DNA from: Acholoe squamosa
Lineage: Eukaryota; Annelida; Polychaeta; Phyllodocida; Polynoidae
Length of the DNA: 64,000 nt
Reading direction: 5' to 3'
Assembly (NCBI GenBank): GCA_949317995.1
Contig: OX439047.1
Span: 234,501-298,500, forward strand
Shown piece by piece: positions 32,917-43,829 of this stretch; position 1 is the stretch's first letter; each line of letters starts with the position of its first letter. The notes under the pieces are model-generated. The model was given only the letters and a program-made list of their open reading frames with translations. It was not told the DNA's origin and did not search any database. Made by a program: the position numbers and the translations under genes.

Positions 32917-32957
32917 TCCTAGGAGTGCTGATATCCTGGATATCAGCACTCCTAGGA
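32917..32957. repeat. Perfect hairpin in block A (also 37841-37882, 42763-42805)
   Basis: TCCTAGGAGTGCTGATATCC is followed immediately by its inverse. A third half-copy of the arm comes next. Present in each block A. Confidence 0.8.
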
Positions 32958-33024
32958 TATCAGCACCCCTTACATGTCCTAACATGTCATATGTTACATG
33001 TTAAAACCTAGGAAATTATCATTG

Positions 33025-33094
33025 CCAGGGTAGGGGTCGAACCTGCACTCCACTGATCCCAAATCCAACTCCCTATGCATTGCGCCACAGGGAC
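33025..33094 (-). repeat. tRNA-derived SINE head in block A, copy 1
   Basis: Minus strand: GTGGCGCAATGCATAGG (A box) and AGGTTCGACCCC (B box) about 35 bases apart, with closing CCCTGG. The acceptor stem is partial. Likely a SINE carried along by the array. Confidence 0.5.
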
Positions 33095-33185
33095 TGACGG
33101 CAAATACTTGGTTAGAACCAGGTCTCTATAAGTCATTGATATGATACAAAGCCCGGGGAGGGTACTCACATATAACTAGTATACA

Positions 33186-34128
33186 GTTCCATGGCACATC
33201 CTTCCATGTTAGTTGGTGGATTGGTTCCATCACGTCTGATAGTCGAGGTAGGAATCGTGCTAGGTAATTTATAAACCCGTTGAGTCGCTGAACTCCTTCC
33301 ACATCTGTCGGTTTCTGCATCTCCATCACCGCGTCCACCTTTTCTGGGTCAGGCTTCAGGCCTTCATGGGTGATGAGATGTCCGAGGAACGATACCGATT
33401 TTTGTCGTAGTTTCATCTTAGCGGAGTTAAGTCTGATGCCCTTCTCTTGACATCGTTGAAGTAGGTGCTCTAACTTCTTGTTATGGTCCTGTAAGGCTTC
33501 GTTGTCTGTCTCACCCTTGGCATATACCATGAGATCGTCCGCGATGCAGATAACCCCATCCAGGTCATGGATGCACTCATGGAGCTTTCGGGCGAATATC
33601 TCCCACGAGACACTTGTACCGAATGGCAGTCTCAGCCATCGGTAACGGCCATACAGCCTTGCAAAAGTAGTTAACACTGACAACTCTTCGTCTAGTTTGA
33701 CTTGCCAGTAGCCGGACTTCAGGTCCATCGTCGATACTATCTTAGCTTGGGATAGCTCTGGCAGCACGTCGTCTAGTGTGCACAATGGGAAGTGCTCCCG
33801 CTTCAGCGCTTTATTCAGAGGTCTGGGGTTGATGCAGATCCTCAGATCGCCAGTCTTCTTGGTCGCTGTTACCATGGCGTTCACCCAGTCCGTCGGTTCA
33901 CTAACAGGCACTATTACACCCTGCTTGACTAGCTGGTCGAGCTTCTCTTTGATCCTGGTTTTTAGGGAGATCGGGACCTTTCTCGAGGGTTGTATAGTAG
34001 GCGTGATGGTTGGGTCGATATGAAGTGTCGCGGTGCCTGGCATGCAGCTGACATCTTCTCCGAAAACTTCTTGGTATTTGGCTATGATTGGGCACTGGTG
34101 AGCGTCTTCCTTCTTCTTTACGCTGGCT
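33186..34128 (-). CDS. Gypsy reverse transcriptase, block B1, cut before RNase H
   Basis: The frame is open from directly after the TGA; the first ATG is at 34043. RT fingers PTDWVNAMV and RICINPRPLN, palm STMDLKSGYWQV, LRLPFGTSVSWEIF, catalytic box CIADDLMVY (usual F/Y-ADD changed to IADD), then SFLGHLIT and the thumb. Coding sequence stops at DVPWN where block A begins (33185). No RNase H or integrase. Confidence 0.78.
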
Positions 34129-34130
34129 AC

Positions 34131-34946
34131 TCAGTGGAAATTGTCCTCCAGGACAGAGATGAGACCCATTTGCTGGCTCGCCGATACTCCCAGGATCGGC
34201 ATCAGTTCACTGTCCTCTACCACCATGAAGTTCACGTTGTAGCCTTTTCCATTTGCCGGATTCTTCATTCTGACTCGGCATTCTCCGAGTGGGTGCTTCA
34301 GGCTCTTCTCCCACATCTCGAGAGTGTTTCTTGGTGGGCTCAGCTTGGTACGGTCGAAATATTTCACCGGTATGAGGTTGACGGATGCACCGCAGTCTAC
34401 TTGGAACTTGATCGGTGTGCCCTTTATTGTCATGTTGGCGTATATTAGCTTGTCGCCGCGTTGATTAACTGCGCTGATCTCCTTCACTCCGTTGATCACC
34501 TCGTACTGGCTCTCCTCGCTATCGGACTGCTCTTGCACGGTTCGTACCTTCCTTGTTTTCTTCTTCTGGGGTTTCTTAGCTGTAGTCGGTGTCTTCTTGC
34601 ATACGGCGTCAGAGTGGTTTCTGCCACCGCATGTCGAACACTTCTTCCCCCAGGCCGGGCAGTGCTTTCTTCCGAATACGTGAGTGCCAGCACAGAATTT
34701 GCATTCTTGCGGTTGATCTTTAGACTTGGTCCAGTCTCTCCGCTTGGTGTGAACTGCGTTGACCTCTTCTGTACCGCCGCTTGCGTTAACGTGCTTGAGG
34801 TGCAAACCTGTCGCTTCGTCGGTGCAGCATATGTCGATACATTTTTTGCAAGGGTCAATTTTTGGCGGTTTAGTAGCAGTTTCCGAGTCTCTTCGGACCG
34901 GATGCCCATCAAGATTCGGTCGCGTAGCAAAGTGTCTCTGAGGCAT
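34131..34946 (-). CDS. Gypsy gag zinc knuckles plus protease, block B1
   Basis: The meaningful part starts about 34840 (CIDICCTDEAT). C-x2-C..H..C knuckle pairs follow (CKFCAGTHVFGRKHC and CSTCGGRNHSDAVC). A Lys-rich linker leads to a retropepsin-like domain with FQVDCGASVNLIP, where Cys replaces the usual Ser/Thr of the DSG/DTG site. The frame ends at a single TGA (34131-34133), past which the RT lies in the same frame. Confidence 0.72.
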   Translation of the reverse strand: MPQRHFATRPNLDGHPVRRDSETATKPPKIDPCKKCIDICCTDEATGLHLKHVNASGGTEEVNAVHTKRRDWTKSKDQPQECKFCAGTHVFGRKHCPAWGKKCSTCGGRNHSDAVCKKTPTTAKKPQKKKTRKVRTVQEQSDSEESQYEVINGVKEISAVNQRGDKLIYANMTIKGTPIKFQVDCGASVNLIPVKYFDRTKLSPPRNTLEMWEKSLKHPLGECRVRMKNPANGKGYNVNFMVVEDSELMPILGVSASQQMGLISVLEDNFH

Positions 34947-35398
34947 TCGCAGTGGTTGCAGCTTTTGGTTAGATGATGGAGTGCTGTCAGATACTCATCA
35001 AAACTCTCTTTCGGTTCTTGGTCTCTACAATTAAATTTATACCTTTCCATTGTCTCGTTCAGTTCCCCGATAATGTACCCATCAAATTTATCAATAATGT
35101 CTTTGACTGTTCTATCGGCCCCTTCTTCGAATACGAAGCCGTTATAGATCTTCAGGGCATCTCTCCCTATGGAGTTGAGAAACATGGAGGTTTGGTAGAC
35201 CACATCTGTTGTGTCCAGGTGGGAGATCACAGTATAGTTCTCCCACTGCTGTTTCCACAACAACCAATTCTCAGTTTTGTCGGATTGAAGATTTAGGGGG
35301 ACCGGGGGTCTGATGCTAGGCACAAAGCGGCGTGCCGGTTGATTTCCTCCTTGGTTTTGGTTCCCCCCTCCTCCTACATTATCCTCATGATCTGACAT
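34841..35398 (-). CDS. Gypsy gag, block B1 (matrix/capsid part)
   Basis: ATG at 35398. A Gly/Asn-rich start, then a capsid-like core (WLLWKQQWENY, FLNSIGRDALKIYNGF, ESFDEYLTALHHLTKSC, RDRILMGIRSEETRKLLL) typical of metazoan Ty3/gypsy Gag. The frame of the knuckle domain continues in the -1 frame after the A-rich site at 34841-34847. Downstream of that site the original frame stays open to 34496, but its composition is not Gag-like. Confidence 0.75.
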
Positions 35399-35842
35399 TT
35401 TGGTGTTGGTACTTATTTAATTTGTAGTAGGGTTGGGTGACTAGCAGGTCACAATTCAGAATAGTGTGTATAGACTAGCAGGCCTAAACTTGTCACTTAA
35501 TAAATTCCTATACACTTTCAGGGCATAGACCTTGTATATAACTTGAGTCAATGAGTCTCTTCAACCAGTTACTGTGGGTGTCAGGGAGGGCAGGCAATAT
35601 GGCTTCCTTCAGGAAAGCATGTGGGATTGCCTGTGTTTGGCTTCAGGCCAAAATACACCTTTTTCACACTTGCAGGGTGAATAATTTAGTAGTGTTTCTA
35701 CTTACAGTTCTTTGGTGCCCTTCCCTATCCCTTTACCAGCTGCCTACCATGTTAAAACATGATGATGATCATGGATTAAAGATGAGTAACACAGAGTAGC
35801 TCTAGATTGACTCAACCATGTGTATTGAGATTGTTGTTACAG

Positions 35843-35878
35843 GAAGTAAGAAAAACAAGATGGCCGCCGCGCATGCGC
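35843..35878 (-). promoter_or_regulatory. ETS, YY1 and NRF1-like motifs, block B1
   Basis: ACAGGAAGT (ETS), CAAGATGGCCGCC (YY1-like) and GCGCATGCGC (NRF1 consensus, 35869-35878) are packed in 40 bases, about 460 bases upstream of the gag ATG and next to block A. Such clusters are classic TATA-less promoters. This is a prediction from motifs only. Confidence 0.5.
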
Positions 35879-37143
35879 GTGTACGCGTAAACACACAACA
35901 GCCAGGGGTGTACACAGCACCCTCTGTTACTAGGCCGAAATATCTGCCTGCTTACAGGCAGAATCCAAGATGTATACAAGTCTATAGTAGCACAAACACT
36001 TGGCTAGTCTGAACTAAGTACTCACTGTCAGTTCCTGGAAATTGTCCCTCCTATTCACAAACATTTAGTTTCCATGTACACCAGCTTATAATGACTGAAG
36101 CATGAGATATATCCAATAAATGTGACATGTTTATCTTGAGCTTAGATATCACAACCTCAACGGCCTTCATTGTCAACATGCTGGGGGTGCTACCTGGTGT
36201 TAGCCTCCTTTTGAAACATAGGATTTACCAACCAATAATAGTGTAGTCTCTTTGGCACTAGGTGGCTACACCTGGCTTCAAGATGGCAGACAATGTTTTG
36301 GAGTAAGGGAGGGAGATTTGAAAATCACCTGGATTATTAATTATCACAGGTATTTCAAGTGCCTCGTGTATTGTGAATCTTTGGATATATATTGAGGGAA
36401 GTATTGGTGGAAGCATTGGACCTGACAGTAAGTACTTCTGTGAGAACTGGGCACTCTGCCAATCTGGCAGAGTAGATAGACTACCAACAGACACCTTTGG
36501 ATCCTGCCTGTAAGCAGGCAGGTATTTCAGCCTATCTGTTACAGGCCAGCGCAGAGTGTACACCACCCCTCACTGCACATAGCCAGGCTGTGTGAGTGGC
36601 AGTGGCCCTCACCCCCCACCTTAGTATGTAGGTACATGTAGTGGGATTGTTGACATGGAGTGTCTTGCTTCTATTTATGAAGAACCTGGAATTCCCTCCC
36701 TTCGTTTTCCAAATCTTAATGCTATGAGAACCCCCCAAATGCCATAGAGCAGAAGCAAAATAAAGAGGAAGTCTCAATATGATGCCAACAGATAGGTTCC
36801 CTTGGGTGACAAACATCAATAATAGTTTTATGACATGTTACTAGTTTTATGGTATATTACTGCACAGCCACAAATATTCTTGGATAATGATTGTACACAA
36901 TTTATAGACTATGCACAACTCACAAACACACTAAATCTGACCACCACCCTTTGATGCATATCAACATGCAGCCCAGATGATATTTCTCACAATGTAAAAG
37001 CTGTGTAGAATGGTCCTGAATGGCCTCAAATGAATCAAAACATTTAAGTCCATAATCCACACTTTAGATATTATATCATTTTTGAGGACATCTGAAACGG
37101 TAAATGGTCATTTCACAAGTTTTGTGTTATCTCATACTTTCAG

Positions 37144-37329
37144 TTAAAGGATGATCAGGATGTGAGAATCCAATGAAAATATGAATTTTCTGGGAATTTG
37201 ACATTTATTGATGGATCCTGAGCAGACCAGAGTCGCGACGTCACAGTCAGTGGCATCATTACAGAAACCTTTTGTCCAGCACCATCCGTTTGGGGAACAT
37301 TCACGCCAGCACAGCTTACCTCCAATCAA
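37144..37329 (-). pseudogene. Cys-rich exon relic, copy 2
   Basis: Same protein as copy 1 through the last Cys. A one-base change in the tail brings the stop forward by four codons. Confidence 0.55.
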
Positions 37330-37949
37330 CTTTAGGAAAAATACTGATATTAGAAAGGTTAATATTGTGGAATGTGTACCTGTACGGGTAGGGCAAGGAC
37401 TACACATACAGGTTGCAGTTCACAGGTACAGGTAAAGTGGTTAAGATGACATATAGCAGAGCTATCAGGATTGTAGTATATGGTCCCAGGTGAGTGGGTA
37501 ATAAGCTGTCAATAGGGGCTTATTACATTCTACTATACTACTATACTGCTGTACGAGTAGAGTGGGGTCTAGACATTCAAAACCTCAAGCCTACAAGTTT
37601 TATACTGCTAGCTTGGGATTCCCCCCATGTGACTGATGACGTTACACATACCAGTTGCTGTACATGTTCATATCTTAACCTCTCTAATAATGAACTACTC
37701 AATACCTCACATATAAGGTCCAGCGTATACATGAGTATTTAAGCTCAGGGTGCACCTAATAGTCAACATTATTACACGACTTCTGTGATATTGGGTGCTT
37801 TTTCTGGATATTCCCATTCTGATACCTGTCGATATTGCAGGTCCTAGGAGTGCTGATATCCTGGATATCAGCACTCCTAGGATATCAGCACCCCTTACAT
37901 GTCCTAACATGTCATATGTTACATGTTAAAACCTAGGAAATTATCATTG

Positions 37950-38019
37950 CCAGGGTAGGGGTCGAACCTGCACTCCACTGATCCCAAATCCAACTCCCTA
38001 TGCATTGCGCCACAGGGAC
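37950..38019 (-). repeat. tRNA-derived SINE head, copy 2
   Basis: Identical by eye to 33025-33094. Confidence 0.5.
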
Positions 38020-38110
38020 TGACGGCAAATACTTGGTTAGAACCAGGTCTCTATAAGTCATTGATATGATACAAAGCCCGGGGAGGGTACTCACATATAA
38101 CTAGTATACA

Positions 38111-39053
38111 GTTCCATGGCACATCCTTCCATGTTAGTTGGTGGATTGGTTCCATCACGTCTGATAGTCGAGGTAGGAATCGTGCTAGGTAATTTATAAA
38201 CCCGTTGAGTCACTGAACTCCTTCCACATCTGTCGGTTTCTGCATCTCCATCACCGCGTCCACCTTTTCTGGGTCAGGCTTCAGGCCTTCATGGGTGATG
38301 AGATGTCCGAGGAACGATACCGATTTTTGTCGTAGTTTCATCTTAGCGGAGTTAAGTCTGATGCCCTTCTCTTGACATCGTTGAAGTAGGTGCTCTAACT
38401 TCTTGTTATGGTCCTGTAAGGCTTCGTTGTCTGTCCCACCCTTGGCATATACCATGAGATCGTCCGCGATGCAGATAACCCCATCCAGGTCATGGATGCA
38501 CTCATGGAGCTTTCGGGCGAATATCTCCCACGAGACACTTGTACCGAATGGCAGTCTCAGCCATCGGTAACGGCCATACAGCCTTGCAAAAGTAGTTAAC
38601 ACTGACAACTCTTCGTCTAGTTTGACTTGCCAGTAGCCGGACTTCAGGTCCATCGTCGATACTATCTTAGCTTGGGATAGCTCTGGCAGCACGTCGTCTA
38701 GTGTGCACAATGGGAAGTGCTCCCGCTTCAGCGCTTTATTCAGAGGTCTGGGGTTGATGCAGATCCTCAGATCGCCAGTCTTCTTGGTCGCTGTTACCAT
38801 GGCGTTCACCCAGTCCGTCGGTTCACTAACAGGCACTATTACACCCTGCTTGACTAGCTGGTCGAGCTTCTCTTTGATCCTGGTTTTTAGGGAGATCGGG
38901 ACCTTTCTCGAGGGTTGTATAGTAGGCGTGATGGTTGGGTCGATATGAAGTGTCGCGGTGCCTGGCATGCAGCTGACATCTTCTCCGAAAACTTCTTGGT
39001 ATTTGGCTATGATTGGGCACTGGTGAGCGTCTTCCTTCTTCTTTACGCTGGCT
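38111..39053 (-). pseudogene. Gypsy reverse transcriptase, block B2, nonsense mutation
   Basis: Identical to B1 except for Glu to Gly after AKG and CGA to TGA at 38210-38212, which removes the last part of the thumb. Confidence 0.75.
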
Positions 39054-39055
39054 AC

Positions 39056-39871
39056 TCAGTGGAAATTGTCCTCCAGGACAGAGATGAGACCCATTTGCTG
39101 GCTCGCCGATACTCCCAGGATCGGCATCAGTTCACTGTCCTCTACCACCATGAAGTTCACGTTGTAGCCTTTTCCATTTGCCGGATTCTTCATTCTGACT
39201 CGGCATTCTCCGAGTGGGTGCTTCAGGCTCTTCTCCCACATCTCGAGAGTGTTTCTTGGTGGGCTCAGCTTGGTACGGTCGAAATATTTCACCGGTATGA
39301 GGTTGACGGATGCACCGCAGTCTACTTGGAACTTGATCGGTGTGCCCTTTATTGTCATGTTGGCGTATATTAGCTTGTCGCCGCGTTGATTAACTGCGCT
39401 GATCTCCTTCACTCCGTTGATCACCTCGTACTGGCTCTCCTCGCTATCGGACTGCTCTTGCACGGTTCGTACCTTCCTTGTTTTCTTCTTCTGGGGTTTC
39501 TTAGCTGTAGTCGGTGTCTTCTTGCATACGGCGTCAGAGTGGTTTCTGCCACCGCATGTCGAACACTTCTTCCCCCAGGCCGGGCAGTGCTTTCTTCCGA
39601 ATACGTGAGTGCCAGCACAGAATTTGCATTCTTGCGGTTGATCTTTAGACTTGGTCCAGTCTCTCCGCTTGGTGTGAACTGCGTTGACCTCTTCTGTACC
39701 GCCGCTTGCGTTAACGTGCTTGAGGTGCAAACCTGTCGCTTCGTCGGTGCAGCATATGTCGATACATTTTTTGCAAGGGTCAATTTTTGGCGGTTTAGTA
39801 GCAGTTTCCGAGTCTCTTCGGACCGGATGCCCATCAAGATTCGGTCGCGTAGCAAAGTGTCTCTGAGGCAT
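39056..39871 (-). CDS. Gypsy knuckles plus protease, block B2
   Basis: Same protein as 34131-34946, with the same frame step and terminal TGA. This shows that both features predate the duplication. Confidence 0.72.
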   Translation of the reverse strand: MPQRHFATRPNLDGHPVRRDSETATKPPKIDPCKKCIDICCTDEATGLHLKHVNASGGTEEVNAVHTKRRDWTKSKDQPQECKFCAGTHVFGRKHCPAWGKKCSTCGGRNHSDAVCKKTPTTAKKPQKKKTRKVRTVQEQSDSEESQYEVINGVKEISAVNQRGDKLIYANMTIKGTPIKFQVDCGASVNLIPVKYFDRTKLSPPRNTLEMWEKSLKHPLGECRVRMKNPANGKGYNVNFMVVEDSELMPILGVSASQQMGLISVLEDNFH

Positions 39872-40323
39872 TTGCAGTGGTTGCAGCTTTTGGTTAGATG
39901 ACGGAGTGCTGTCAGATACTCATCAAAACTCTCTTTCGGTTCTTGGTCTCTACAATTAAATTTATACCTTTCCATTGTCTCGTTCAGTTCCCCGATAATG
40001 TACCCATCAAATTTATCAATAATGTCTTTGACTGTTCTATCGGCCCCTTCTTCGAATACGAAGCCGTTATAGATCTTCAGGGCATCTCTCCCTATGGAGT
40101 TGAGAAACATGGAGGTTTGGTAGACCACATCTGTTGTGTCCAGGTGGGAGATCACAGTATAGTTCTCCCACTGCTGTTTCCACAACAACCAATTCTCAGT
40201 TTTGTCGGATTGAAGATTTAGGGGGACCGGGGGTCTGATGCTAGGCATAAAGCGGCGTGCCGGTTGATTTCCTCATTGGTTTTGGTTCCCCCCTCCTCCT
40301 ACATTATCCTCATGATCTGACAT
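39766..40323 (-). pseudogene. Gypsy gag, block B2, with early nonsense codon
   Basis: As in B1, but a Gly codon about 17 codons in is TGA (40273-40275, GGA to TGA). The next Met is at 40248. One His-to-Arg and one Glu-to-Lys change also occur. Confidence 0.72.
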
Positions 40324-40766
40324 TTTGGTGTTGGTACTTATTTAATTTGTAGTAGGGTTGGGTGACTAGCAGGTCACAATTCAGAATAGTGTGTATAGAC
40401 TAGCAGGCCTAAACTTGTCACTTAATAAATTCCTATACACTTTCAGGGCATAGACCTTGTATATAACTTGAGTCAATGAGTCTCTTCAACCAGTTACTGT
40501 GGGTGTCAGGGAGGGCAGGCAATATGGCTTCCTTCAGGAAAGCATGTGGGATTGCCTGTGTTTGGCTTCAGGCCAAAATACACCTTTTTCACACTTGCAG
40601 GGTGAATAATTTAGTAGTGTTTCTACTTACAGTTCTTTGGTGCCCTTCCCTATCCCTTTACCAGCTGCCTACCATGTTAAAACATGATGATGATCATGGA
40701 TTAAAGATGAGTAACACAGAGTAGCTCTGGATTGACTCAACCATGTGTATTGAGATTGTTGTTACA

Positions 40767-40803
40767 GGAAGTAAGAAAAACAAGATGGCCGCCGCGCATG
40801 CGC
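40767..40803 (-). promoter_or_regulatory. ETS, YY1 and NRF1-like motifs, block B2
   Basis: Same cluster as in B1 (YY1-like 40781-40793, NRF1-like 40794-40803), unmutated. Confidence 0.5.
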
Positions 40804-42056
40804 GTGTACGCGTAAACACACAACAGCCAGGGGTGTACACAGCACCCTCTGTTACTAGGCCGAAATATCTGCCTGCTTACAGGCAGAATCCAAGATGTAT
40901 ACAAGTCTATAGTAGCACAAACACTTGGCTAGTCTGAACTAAGTACTCACTGTCAGTTCCTGGAAATTGTCCCTCCTATTCACAAACATTTAGTTTCCAT
41001 GTACACCAGCTTATAATGACTGAAGCATGAGATATATCCAATAAATGTGACATGTTTATCTTGAGCTTAGATATCACAACCTCAACGGCCTTCATTGTCA
41101 ACATGCTGGGGGTGCTACCTGGTGTTAGCCTCCTTTTGAAACATAGGATTTACCAACCAATAATAGTGTAGTCTCTTTGGCACTAGGTGGCTACACCTGG
41201 CTTCAAGATGGCAGACAATGTTTTGGAGTAAGGGAGGGAGATTTGAAAATCACCTGGATTATTAATTATCACAAGTATTTCAAGTGCCTCGTGTATTGTG
41301 AATCTTTGGATATATATTGAGGGAAGTATTGGTGGAAGCTTTGGACCTGACAGTAAGTACTTCTGTGAGAACTGGGTACTCTGCCAATCTGGCAGAGTAG
41401 ATAGACTACCAACAGACACCTTTGGATCCTGCCTGTAAGCAGGCAGGTATTTCAGCCTATCTGTTACAGGCCAGCGCAGAGTGTACACCACCCCTCACTG
41501 CACATAGCCAGGCTGTGTGAGTGGCAGTGGCCCTCACCCTCCACCTCAGTATGTAGGTACATGTAGTGGGATTGTTGACATGGAGTGTCTTGCTTCTATT
41601 TATGAAGAACCTGGAATTCCCTCCCTTCATTTTCCAAATCTTAATGCTATGAGAACCCCCCAAATGCCATAGAGCAGAAGCAAAATAAAGAGGAAGTCTC
41701 AATATGATGCCAACAGATAGGTTCCCTTGGGTGACAAACATCAATAATAGTTTTATGACATGTTACTAGTTTTATGGTATATTACTGCACAGCCACAAAT
41801 ATTCTTGGATAATGATTGTACACAATTTATAGACTATGCACAACTCACAAACACACTAAATCTGACCACCACCCTTTGATGCATATCAACATGCAGCCCA
41901 GATGATATTTCTCACAATGTAAAAGCTGTGTAGAATGGTCCTGAATAGCCTCAAATGAATCAAAACATTTAAGTCCATAATCCACACTTTAGATATTATA
42001 TCATTTTTGAGGACATCTGAAACGGTAAATGGTCATTTCACAAGTTTTGTGTTATC

Positions 42057-42254
42057 TCATACTTTCAGTTTAAGGATGATCAGGATGTGAGAATCCAATG
42101 AAAATATGAATTTTCTGGGAATTTGACATTTATTGATGGATCCTGAGCAGACCAGAGTCGCGGCGTCACAGTCAGCAGCATCATTACAGAAACCTTTTGT
42201 CCAGCACCATCCGTTTGGGGAACATTCACGCCAGCACAGCTTACCTCCAATCAA
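42057..42254 (-). pseudogene. Cys-rich exon relic, copy 3
   Basis: Differs from copy 1 by two changes between the fourth and sixth Cys (Thr to Ala, Val to Ala). All Cys positions are kept. Confidence 0.55.
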
Positions 42255-42872
42255 CTTTAGGAAAAATACTGATATTAGAAAGGTTAATATTGTGGAATGT
42301 GTACCTGTACGGGTAGGGCAAGGACTACACATACAGGTTGCAGTTCACAGGTACAGGTAAAGTGGTTAAGATGACATAGCAGAGCTATCAGGATTGTAGT
42401 ATATGGTCCCAGGTGAGTGGGTAATAAGCTGTCAATAGGGGCTTATTACATTCTACTATACTACTATACTGCTGTACGAGTAGAGTGGGGTCTAGACATT
42501 CAAAACCTCAAGCCTACAAGTTTTATACTGCTAGCTTGGGATTCCCCCCATGTGACTGATGACGTTACACATACCAGTTGCTGTACATGTTCATATCTTA
42601 ACCTCTCTAATAATGAACTACTCAATACCTCACATATAAGGTCCAGCGTATACATGAGTATTTAAGCTCAGGGTGCACCTAATAGTCAACATTATTACAC
42701 GACTTCTGTGATATTGGGTGCTTTTTCTGGATATTCCCATTCTGATACCTGTCGATATTGCAGGTCCTAGGAGTGCTGATATCCTGGATATCAGCACTCC
42801 TAGGATATCAGCACCCCTTACATGTCCTAACATGTCATATGTTACATGTTAAAACCTAGGAAATTATCATTG

Positions 42873-42942
42873 CCAGGGTAGGGGTCGAACCTGCACTCCA
42901 CTGATCCCAAATCCAACTCCCTATGCATTGCGCCACAGGGAC
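42873..42942 (-). repeat. tRNA-derived SINE head, copy 3
   Basis: Identical by eye to 33025-33094. Confidence 0.5.
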
Positions 42943-43167
42943 TGACGGCAAATACTTGGTTAGAACCAGGTCTCTATAAGTCATTGATATGATACAAAGC
43001 CCGGGGAGGGTACTCACATATAACTAGTATACATTCAAAGTATGAAAATATCCTGCAGTCTGGGTTGTGACCCCCTCCCCAGCTTTCTCGCTGCTGCTCC
43101 CATAACCTCAATGACTGCGGGACGCGTTCAAACCAAACCAAGCCAAGCTGGGCGCCGAGGTGTGTGC

Positions 43168-43241
43168 ACCATTGGTCTAGTGGTTAGTGCATTGCGCTCA
43201 GCTGCTAGAGATAGGCGGGAAGAGTCCCGGTCCGGGCGAAA
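43168..43241 (+). repeat. Degenerate tRNA-like SINE head
   Basis: GGTCTAGTGGTTAGTGCATT is a good A box of tRNA-Glu/Asp type. The B box is eroded (AGAGTCCCGG). Inserted just outside the array. Confidence 0.45.
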
Positions 43242-43381
43242 CATTTTTTTCGCCATGTGTACACACACTATGGCAGGCTTCTAGTCCCGGTGGAGGGGAA
43301 TGATTTTTGTTTTCAACTTGTTTTATTGATATTCTATTGATTATTTAATGATTGTTTATTGATTAATTATGTAATAAAAAC

Positions 43382-43500
43382 AGTAATGAATGGGCTATCG
43401 GGCACCGAATTCGGTGTATCATAGGAAATTGAAACTCGTGGCCTACGGCCACTCGTTTCAATATACTATGATACACCGAATTCGGTGCCCATTCATTACT
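43382..43500. repeat. Long hairpin around CACCGAATTCGGTG
   Basis: AGTAATGAATGGG and CACCGAATTCGGTGTATCATAG on the left are inverted on the right, with a short insertion (CTATCGGG) in one arm and a GGCCTACGGCC loop tip. Non-coding foldback. Confidence 0.75.
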
Positions 43501-43729
43501 CTCTTAATATGTAACAGATATGTAATATGTCGGTCAGGTGTTAATTAATCTACCAATCACCAGTGTCATTCTCTCCATTTATCCAAGTTAAGCTGCCACC
43601 TGTGGCGCCTGATCACATGATAGTTCTCATTTACTATACAACGGTTCATCAAGGGTTCGTTAAATGAACCAATTGCTTGTCTTACTTTATTATCATTTAT
43701 CTAGCTCATAGGTATACATTGATAATAGC

Positions 43730-43821
43730 ATTGTACTTCAGTACTGAGATAAGTGTCACCCAGCAGTCCAGTCTGTTAATTATTGTACTTCAGTACTGAG
43801 ATAAGGGTCACCCAGCAGTCC
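43730..43821. repeat. Tandem duplication, about 52 bp
   Basis: TTGTACTTCAGTACTGAGAT..CACCCAGCAGTCC occurs twice. TACTTCAGTACTGAG is itself near-palindromic. Confidence 0.8.
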
Positions 43822-43829
43822 TTTAAAAA

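Larger units (their letters stand above)
30983..33185 (-). repeat. Block A, copy 1 (LTR-like flank)
   Basis: 2203 bases. Near its low-coordinate end an inverted pair of about 70 bases (31000-31060 and 31570-31645, around CTGCCTGCTTACAGGCAG) forms a foldback. It further holds the Cys-rich exon relic, a 20-bp-arm hairpin and a tRNA-like SINE. Confidence 0.7.
35901..38110 (-). repeat. Block A, copy 2
   Basis: 2210 bases, nearly identical to copy 1. A TTTTATG insertion near 36846 and an exon-end change at 37144-37150 are the clearest differences. Confidence 0.75.
30983..43033 (-). mobile_element. A-B-A-B-A tandem array with gypsy gag-pro-RT fragment
   Basis: Blocks A at 30983-33185, 35901-38110 and 40826-43033; blocks B at 33186-35900 and 38111-40825. 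Periods are 4918 and 4925 bases. Copies differ by only a few bases per kilobase by eye, so the array is young. On the minus strand A begins TGTATACTAG exactly where the RT frame is cut. This suits an LTR, yet no target duplication is seen and A carries unrelated cargo. RNase H, integrase and polypurine tract are missing from B. Confidence 0.75.
40826..43033 (-). repeat. Block A, copy 3
   Basis: 2208 bases. It ends at ..TAGTATACA and then unrelated sequence begins. That is the same point at which copies 1 and 2 pass into RT coding sequence. Confidence 0.75.

Noticed and set aside
30983..33185. Firm call of block A as an LTR
   Set aside because: TG..CA-like ends exist, but no target duplication, polypurine tract or convincing primer-binding site was found and it contains unrelated cargo.
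34461..34976. Plus-strand ORFs of 60-171 codons opposite gag-pro-RT (also at 39.4 kb)
   Set aside because: Antisense shadows of well-supported retroviral-type domains.
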